DNA of 38,696 bases from Candidatus Pseudolachnospira avium (GTDB lineage Bacteria > Bacillota > Clostridia > Lachnospirales > Lachnospiraceae). The translations under genes and the position numbers were made by a program. Under the pieces are notes generated by a model. It was not told the DNA's origin, did no database searches, and worked only from the letters and a program-made list of their open reading frames with translations. Each line of letters starts with the position of its first letter. Position 1 is the stretch's first letter. Positions 33,755 through 38,696 of this stretch are shown piece after piece. The stretch is from assembly GCA_904420025.1 (NCBI GenBank), contig CAJFTW010000153.1:1-38696 (forward strand), in the 5' to 3' direction.

Positions 33755-34442
33755 GTCCTTGTTTCGCGGATTGTTTGATTCGGATTTGACGGTGGTCATC
33801 TCCGTCACGGATTTCCTGTTGTGTATGGGCGTCTCCCTGGTGCTGGGGCTGGCCATGGCGCTGGTCTACATGTACCGCTCCCGGTATACCCACAGTTTTG
33901 TGGTCACCTTGGCGCTGCTGCCAGCGGTGGTCTGTGTGGTGATCATGATGGTAAACGGCAACGTGGGTACCGGTGTGGCGGTGGCCGGGGCCTTTAGCCT
34001 GGTCCGTTTCCGTTCCGTGCCGGGAACTGCCAAGGAGATCTGCGCATTGTTTCTGGCTATGGGAGCTGGGTTGATCACTGGCATGGGATATCTGGGCTTT
34101 GCGGCCCTGTTCACGGTGATCCTGTGCGCTGTGTTCCTGCTGTACAACCGGCTGGACTTGGGCTTGCGGAAAAATGAAGCGGCCCACAAGACCCTGTCCA
34201 TCACCATCCCGGAGGAACTGGATTACACGGATGTCTTTGCGGATATTTTTCAGGAGTACACCAGCGCCCATGAGCTGGCCTGCGTCAAGACCACCAACAT
34301 GGGAAGCCTCTTCCGGCTTACCTACCAGGTGACGCTCCGGGATGTGGCCCGGGAGAAGGAAATGATCGACCAGATCCGCTGCCGCAATGGGAACCTGGAG
34401 ATTACGGTTTCCCGGCAGGAAACCACTGTGCAGGAGCTCTGA
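33747..34442 (+). CDS. DUF4956 membrane protein
   Basis: 231 residues. Four hydrophobic segments at about 15-40, 50-68, 75-95 and 105-130, then a soluble C-terminal part. The family motif GNVGTGVAVAGAFSLVRFRSVPGTAKEI is clear. Function unknown, but this family is repeatedly found beside VTC-domain genes, and a role in handling the polymer or in membrane anchoring is a guess. The ATG overlaps the end of the VTC gene, so the two are translated together. Confidence 0.88.
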   Translation: MVESLFRGLFDSDLTVVISVTDFLLCMGVSLVLGLAMALVYMYRSRYTHSFVVTLALLPAVVCVVIMMVNGNVGTGVAVAGAFSLVRFRSVPGTAKEICALFLAMGAGLITGMGYLGFAALFTVILCAVFLLYNRLDLGLRKNEAAHKTLSITIPEELDYTDVFADIFQEYTSAHELACVKTTNMGSLFRLTYQVTLRDVAREKEMIDQIRCRNGNLEITVSRQETTVQEL

Positions 34443-34461
34443 CGCGAAAGGGGGGCCTTCC

Positions 34462-36426
34462 ATGAAAAAAGATTTGATCAAAAAGAAAAACGGGGGAAGG
34501 AGAGGGCTGGCGCTGTTTTGTTCGTTGGCCCTGGCGCTGAGCCTGGCAGCCGGCTGCGGGAACGGCAGCGGAGAAGGCGGGACCTCGGAGGCAGGGGCCG
34601 CGGAGACGGAAAACGTTTCTTCCCAGACCGACGCGGACATGTTTACCGACCGGGATTACCGGACGGATTATGCGGAGGAGGACAGCGTGCTCATTCAGCT
34701 CAACGGCACCTCCGTCACCGCCAGTTCCGACAGCGTAGTGATCTCCGGTTCCACCATCACCATCACGGAGGAGGCCACCTATATCCTCTCCGGGACCCTG
34801 GAGGACGGAATGGTGATTGTGGATGCCCCAGACACGGCCAAGCTGCAGCTGGTGCTGAACGAGGCCAGCATCCACAGCGAGACCTCCGCCCCCCTGTACA
34901 TTCGGGAGGCAGATAAAGTCTTTGTCACACTGGCGGAGGGATCGGAGAACACCCTGTCCAACGGCGGCACCTTCACCGCCATTGACGAGAACAACATTGA
35001 CGCGGTGATTTTTTCCAAGCAGGACCTGACCCTCAACGGATCCGGCTCCCTGACCGTCACCTCTCCCGGCGGCCACGGCATCGTCTCCAAGGATGACCTG
35101 GTCCTTACCGGCGGTACCTATACCGTCAGCGCTGCCTCCCAGGGGCTGGATGCCAACGACAGCATCCGGGTCACCGGGGACACGGCCCTGACAGTGACGG
35201 CGGGCAAGGACGGCTTCCATGCGGAAAACGATGAGGATACATCCCTGGGCTTCGTGTACATCTCCGGCGGGACGCTTCACATAGAAGCGGAAGGGGACGG
35301 CATCAGCGCCGGGGCCTGGATGCAGATTGCGGAGGGAAGCTTCCAGATTCTGGCGGGAGGCGGCAGTGAAAACGGCTCCCAGGCATCATCGGATGCCTGG
35401 GGCGCCTTCCCCGGCGGAGGCGGTATATTTGGAGAAGGCGGTATGCCCGGGGGTTCATCTGGCGGTGGCATACCCGGAGGCGGCCGTGGGTCCTCCGAAG
35501 GCGGCTCAGACCGGAAAGCGCCGCCGGAAAACGATACCGATTCCGGCTCCGGCGCGGATACCCTGTCCTACTCGGAGGTTATCGGGACTTCGGAGGAAGA
35601 CTCCGGAGAGGCCAGTGACGGCAGCACCAGCATGAAAGGGCTGAAGGCCGGCGGGAGTATGAAGATCATCGGCGGCACCTTCACGGTGGATGCGGCGGAC
35701 GACGGTGTTCATTCCAATGCTTCCATCACCATTGCCGGAGGCACCATCACCATTGCCACCGGGGACGATGGCTTCCATGCAGATGAGAGCCTGACGGTTA
35801 CCGGTGGCACCCTGGAGGTGACCGAGAGCTATGAAGGCCTGGAGGCGCTGCATGTCTCCATAGAAGGCGGGGACATCTCCGTGGTCTCCTCAGATGACGG
35901 CCTCAACGCCGCCGGTGGCGCCGATTCCAGCGGTACCACCGGTGGCCGGGACGGCCAATTTGGCGGAGATCGGGGAGGCTTCGGCGGAACCGGCTCCTCC
36001 AGCGGTAGCATTGCCATCTCCGGCGGGGAACTGTATATCCGGGCCTCTGGGGACGGGATTGACGCCAACGGTTCCCTGGCCATCTCCGGCGGCACCACTG
36101 TAGTCACAGGCCCCACCCGGGGGGACACCGCCACCCTGGATTATGATACCACGGCGGAGATCACCGGGGGCACTTTCATCGGTACCGGCGCCTCCGGCAT
36201 GGCCCAGACCTTCAGCAGTTCAGAGCAGGGGGTGGTGGCAGTGAGCGTGGGCAGCCAGCAGGCGGGCACGGAGATCCTCCTGGCCGATGCCAGTGGAAAT
36301 AACCTTCTTTCCTATACGCCGGAGCTGGATTTCTCCGTGGTTATCCTCAGCAGCCCGGACCTGGCATCCGGGGAGAGCTATACGCTGACGGTAGGCTCCT
36401 CCTCCGGGGACGTGACTGCCAGCTGA
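34462..36426 (+). CDS. Carbohydrate-binding (Cthe_2159-like) surface lipoprotein
   Basis: 654 residues. A lipoprotein signal (KKKNGGRRGLALF, hydrophobic stretch, LAAGC with Cys32) is followed by repeated short beta units such as ITIAGGTITIATGDDGFHAD and SIAISGGELYIRASGDGIDAN. These match the Cthe_2159-type parallel beta-helix family, which binds polygalacturonate and calcium. Two Gly/Ser-rich stretches (about residues 305-360 and 485-515) are flexible inserts. It is third in the VTC-DUF4956 cluster, and this order is seen in other Clostridia. Outer-surface location is inferred from the lipobox. No catalytic residues are recognised. Confidence 0.85.
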   Translation: MKKDLIKKKNGGRRGLALFCSLALALSLAAGCGNGSGEGGTSEAGAAETENVSSQTDADMFTDRDYRTDYAEEDSVLIQLNGTSVTASSDSVVISGSTITITEEATYILSGTLEDGMVIVDAPDTAKLQLVLNEASIHSETSAPLYIREADKVFVTLAEGSENTLSNGGTFTAIDENNIDAVIFSKQDLTLNGSGSLTVTSPGGHGIVSKDDLVLTGGTYTVSAASQGLDANDSIRVTGDTALTVTAGKDGFHAENDEDTSLGFVYISGGTLHIEAEGDGISAGAWMQIAEGSFQILAGGGSENGSQASSDAWGAFPGGGGIFGEGGMPGGSSGGGIPGGGRGSSEGGSDRKAPPENDTDSGSGADTLSYSEVIGTSEEDSGEASDGSTSMKGLKAGGSMKIIGGTFTVDAADDGVHSNASITIAGGTITIATGDDGFHADESLTVTGGTLEVTESYEGLEALHVSIEGGDISVVSSDDGLNAAGGADSSGTTGGRDGQFGGDRGGFGGTGSSSGSIAISGGELYIRASGDGIDANGSLAISGGTTVVTGPTRGDTATLDYDTTAEITGGTFIGTGASGMAQTFSSSEQGVVAVSVGSQQAGTEILLADASGNNLLSYTPELDFSVVILSSPDLASGESYTLTVGSSSGDVTAS

Positions 36427-36440
36427 GGCAGCCTCCGGCT

Positions 36441-37298
36441 TCAGGCCCCCAGGCTCACCAGAAGATCCAGGTTGGCCCGCTCGCAGTCGCTGAGGCAGCT
36501 GTCGTCAAACTCCTCCGGCGCGTACTGGGGCTCGTACCACATGCGAGTCAGGAAGAACTCATACAATTCCGGGTCGGAAAACATCCGCCCGTGGCGGGCA
36601 TAGATTTCGTTTTTGGCCAGCTTCAAAATGGTGGAGGAACAGCCGGAAAAATCTTCCGCAGAATAATACTGGCTGTCCGTGCGGAAGAGATAATCGTAAT
36701 TGTTGAGATCGGTAACCCCGCGGCTCTCAAAATAGCGCCCAGCCGCCTGATAATAGGAATTGCCCCGCCCCAGGGCCGCTTTTTGCTGCAGGATTTCCGA
36801 CTCAGACCCCTCAAAGTATACAGGGACCACAGAGCCGCCGCTGCCTGCCGGTTCTCGGGCTTCCTCCGTCTCGGCCGGTTCGGCTTCTTCCTCCTCCGGC
36901 TGTGTTTGAGACTCCTCCGTGGCGGGTTCCGCCGGTTCCTCCCGGGGTTCGGTCTCTCGGTCTGCCGGCTGGGTCTCCGGCTCCTCCCGGCCTGCCGCCG
37001 GCTCTTCCCGGTCGGCGTTCCCGGCCTCCGGCTGCTCCGCCTCTTCCCGGGAGGGGCGGGATGTTTCCTCCGCGCTGGCTGATGCCCTGGCTGCCTCCTC
37101 CAGCCCATGCACAGTGGATTCCGGGACTTCTTCCGGCACTTCCCAACGGTCCGCCAGAGACTCCAGCCGCGCCCCAATCCGCGGCAGGGACTCCGCCTCC
37201 AGCCGGATTTCCTCCGTTGGACCGGATCCACAGCCAACACAGCCGATTAAGACTATACAGCCCACTGCCATCCCCAAACGTTTTCCACCATGGAACAT
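36441..37298 (-). CDS. YARHG-domain lipoprotein with acidic linker
   Basis: 285 residues. Lipoprotein signal with a lipobox around LIGC (Cys20) or CVGC (Cys23). A long acidic Glu/Pro/Ala-rich linker (about residues 75-155) separates the membrane anchor from a C-terminal YARHG domain, which carries IYARHGRMFSDPELYEFF and WYEPQYAPEEFDDSCLSDCE. The YARHG domain is an extracellular module of unknown role. The ATG at 37298 follows AGGGGGAG. A TATAAT (37354-37359 on the reverse strand) lies upstream. It converges on the Cthe_2159-like gene with only 14 bp between the stops and no clear terminator. Confidence 0.85.
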   Translation of the reverse strand: MFHGGKRLGMAVGCIVLIGCVGCGSGPTEEIRLEAESLPRIGARLESLADRWEVPEEVPESTVHGLEEAARASASAEETSRPSREEAEQPEAGNADREEPAAGREEPETQPADRETEPREEPAEPATEESQTQPEEEEAEPAETEEAREPAGSGGSVVPVYFEGSESEILQQKAALGRGNSYYQAAGRYFESRGVTDLNNYDYLFRTDSQYYSAEDFSGCSSTILKLAKNEIYARHGRMFSDPELYEFFLTRMWYEPQYAPEEFDDSCLSDCERANLDLLVSLGA

Positions 37299-37449
37299 AT
37301 GTCCTGCTCCCCCTTTTGTCGTACTCCGGCATGTACCGCTGCCGTCTGGGAACATTATACCGCATCTTCCGGAAAAAGACACTTGGTTTTTACCATTTCC
37401 GCCGGGCACCGGCATATATTGCTGCAAAGCCCTTTTAGGGAGGGAATCC

Positions 37450-38433
37450 ATGATTACGCTGAGCCTCTGTATGATTGTGCGGGACGAAGAGGCGGTGCTG
37501 GCCCGGTGCCTGGACAGTGCCCAGGGGATTGCCGATGAGATTGTCCTGGTGGACACCGGTTCCCGGGACCGCACCAAAGAAGTTGCCGCCCGCTACACGG
37601 ACCGGATTTATGACTTCCCCTGGAGGAACGATTTTTCCGCCGCCCGGAACTACGCCCTCTCCCTGGCACGGATGGACTACTGTTTCTGGCTGGACGCAGA
37701 CGATGTGATCCCGGAGAAGAGCCGGGAGGCGCTGCGGAACCTGAAGTCGGCGCTGCCGCCGGAGACAGACCTGGTGATGCTGCGGTACGATATGGGATTT
37801 GGGCCGGACGGGACCCCTTCCTGTTCCTTTTTCCGGGAGCGGATCTGGCGAAACCGGGCAGGCTACCGCTTTGAGGGACGGGTCCACGAGGCGGTCCCCC
37901 TGGCCGGAAACATCCGGCGGGAGGAAATCTCCATTGAACACCGGAAGGCGGCAGTCCCCTATTCCCGGCGCAACCTGGATATTTACGAGGCCATGCGGGC
38001 GGAGGGGCAGCCCTTCGGCCCCCGAGATCAGTTTTACTATGCCCGGGAGCTCTATTACCACCAGCAGTATCCGGAGGCGGTGGAACAGTTCCTGCTGTTT
38101 TTGGACCGACCGGACGGCTGGAAGGAGAACCAGATGGAGGCCTGCCGGATACTCTCTTTCTGTTACCGGGCCCAGGGGCGGAGGGAAGAAGAGGGGGAGG
38201 CCCTGCTGAAAACCCTGGCCTATGATCTGCCCCGGGGAGAGGTGTGCTGTGAACTGGGCCGGTATTTTCTGGACGGCGGCCGGTATGCCCAGGCGGCCTG
38301 GTGGTACCGTCAGGCCCTGTCGGCAGATCCGAAGCTGGAGGAAGGGGGATTTGTGAACCCTGCCTGTTATCTGGAGATCCCCGCCGAGGGCCTGCGGCGG
38401 TGCCGGGAAGCCCTGGGCGGGCGTTTCTGCTGA
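37450..38433 (+). CDS. Family 2 glycosyltransferase with C-terminal TPR-like region
   Basis: 327 residues. A GT-A fold: ITLSLCMIVRDEEAVLARCL at the start, IVLVDTGSRDRT, and the metal-binding LDADD with Asp82 and Asp84. A family segment YRFEGRVHEAV closes the domain at about 145. The C-terminal half has helical repeats of TPR type (ARELYYHQQYPEAVEQFLLFL, CELGRYFLDGGRYAQAAWWYRQAL). The ATG at 37450 is preceded by TTAGGGAGGGA; the frame is open far upstream but overlaps the reverse-strand lipoprotein gene. The next gene is collagen-like, so it probably modifies that surface protein, as SgtA does for BclA3 in C. difficile (inference from family arrangement). Confidence 0.9.
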   Translation: MITLSLCMIVRDEEAVLARCLDSAQGIADEIVLVDTGSRDRTKEVAARYTDRIYDFPWRNDFSAARNYALSLARMDYCFWLDADDVIPEKSREALRNLKSALPPETDLVMLRYDMGFGPDGTPSCSFFRERIWRNRAGYRFEGRVHEAVPLAGNIRREEISIEHRKAAVPYSRRNLDIYEAMRAEGQPFGPRDQFYYARELYYHQQYPEAVEQFLLFLDRPDGWKENQMEACRILSFCYRAQGRREEEGEALLKTLAYDLPRGEVCCELGRYFLDGGRYAQAAWWYRQALSADPKLEEGGFVNPACYLEIPAEGLRRCREALGGRFC

Positions 38434-38455
38434 AGGGAAGGGGCTTTCGCCGCAC

Positions 38456-38482
38456 ACAGAACCGGAGCAGCTGCATATACTG
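38456..38482 (+). promoter_or_regulatory. Possible sigma-K-type promoter of the collagen-like gene
   Basis: AC (38456-38457), a 16-bp spacer and CATATACTG (38474-38482), close to the sporulation sigma-K pattern AC-N16-CATANNNTA, with one mismatch at the end. A sigma-A reading with TATACT is also possible but has no -35. Confidence 0.25.
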
Positions 38483-38507
38483 GTGAAAAAGGCAGAGGAA
38501 CCTGTCT

Positions 38508-38696
38508 ATGTTTTTTCGAAAATCTTTCCCTCCGGAGCTGCTCTCCCAGGAATATGCTTCTGTGCAGGGCTGCCGGGAGCGGGTAAAACGCCGGGGGCCC
38601 AGGGGGCGGCAGGGGGCCACCGGGCCCACAGGAGCTACCGGAGCCACGGGCGTCACAGGCGCTACTGGCCCTGCCGGAGCCGAAGGGGCCATGGGC
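38508..38696 (+). CDS. Collagen-like (Gly-X-Y) surface protein, N-terminal part only
   Basis: The 63 codons present begin with ATG at 38508 and run off the right edge. A short N-terminal head (MFFRKSFPPELLSQEYASVQ and on to residue 29) is followed by at least 12 uninterrupted Gly-X-Y triplets from Gly30, mostly GPT, GAT and GPA types. Such BclA-like proteins form the hair-like outer layer of spores in Bacillus and Clostridium and are often glycosylated on threonines. The GT gene immediately upstream fits that. A ribosome site AGAGGA lies eight bases before the ATG. The C-terminal globular part and true length are unknown. Confidence 0.85.
   Translation, partial: MFFRKSFPPELLSQEYASVQGCRERVKRRGPRGRQGATGPTGATGATGVTGATGPAGAEGAMG

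Noticed and set aside
36919-37449. In-frame upstream extension of the glycosyltransferase
   Set aside because: It is antisense to the YARHG lipoprotein, is Ser/Arg/Pro-rich, and a good ribosome site and family start are at 37450.
37299-37577. N-terminal extension of the YARHG lipoprotein
   Set aside because: It would bury the lipoprotein signal; AGGGGGAG is in place for ATG 37298.
38581-38696. Tandem DNA repeat at the right edge
   Set aside because: The periodic GGN codons are explained by Gly-X-Y triplets of the collagen-like protein, not by a separate repeat or CRISPR array.

Overview
The window looks like chromosomal DNA of a GC-rich, spore-forming-type Firmicute of the class Clostridia, plausibly a gut Oscillospiraceae-like organism. 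The reasons are two T-box leaders (Asn and Tyr), strong GGAGG-type ribosome sites, clostridial family versions of most genes, an archaeal-type IMP cyclohydrolase, and a collagen-like surface protein beside a glycosyltransferase. This placement is inferred from gene content only. No rRNA, tRNA, CRISPR array, integrase or intact insertion sequence was seen.

Layout: (1) 1-5545 is arginine biosynthesis: argG (cut by the left edge) diverges from argC-argJ-argB-argD across a control region with two sigma-A promoters and ArgR-like boxes. (2) 5554-7263 is an AAA ATPase with a PD-(D/E)XK-like tail, transcribed in the opposite direction. (3) 7394-9534 is an Asn-specific T-box followed by asparagine synthase. 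(4) 9623-17094 is a catabolic/transport locus: a LysR-type regulator, a UroD-family protein, a branched-chain-amino-acid-type ABC transporter, an oxidoreductase and a TIM-barrel isomerase. Two proteins here have clean in-frame internal losses: the LysR protein lacks the first half of its effector domain, and the permease is a LivH front half joined to a LivM back half. (5) 17155-22222 holds a cysteine desulfidase/serine dehydratase-like enzyme, an auxin-efflux-type carrier, a small unknown protein, a Tyr T-box with tyrS, and an SDR oxidoreductase. (6) 22425-26311 holds a GNAT acetyltransferase, a PflA-like radical SAM protein, pyrB-pyrI (reverse) and an IMP cyclohydrolase (reverse). (7) 26521-30840 is an arginine deiminase type locus: arcA, ornithine carbamoyltransferase and a YfcC-family carrier, with a stretch of non-coding and remnant DNA in between. 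(8) 30878-36426 holds a two-component system followed by a VTC-domain / DUF4956 / Cthe_2159-like cluster; both promoters carry the same 11-bp-period direct repeat. (9) 36441-38696 holds a YARHG lipoprotein, a family-2 glycosyltransferase and the start of a collagen-like protein cut by the right edge.

How the genes fit together: arginine is made (argGCJBD) and probably also degraded (arcA-OTC-carrier). Only one ornithine carbamoyltransferase is visible, so it may serve both directions. Carbamoyl phosphate also feeds pyrB. The two most unusual items are the truncated LysR/LivHM locus, which is either a decaying or remodelled transporter or an assembly collapse, and the two-component system whose putative operator recurs in front of the polyphosphate-polymerase-like operon.
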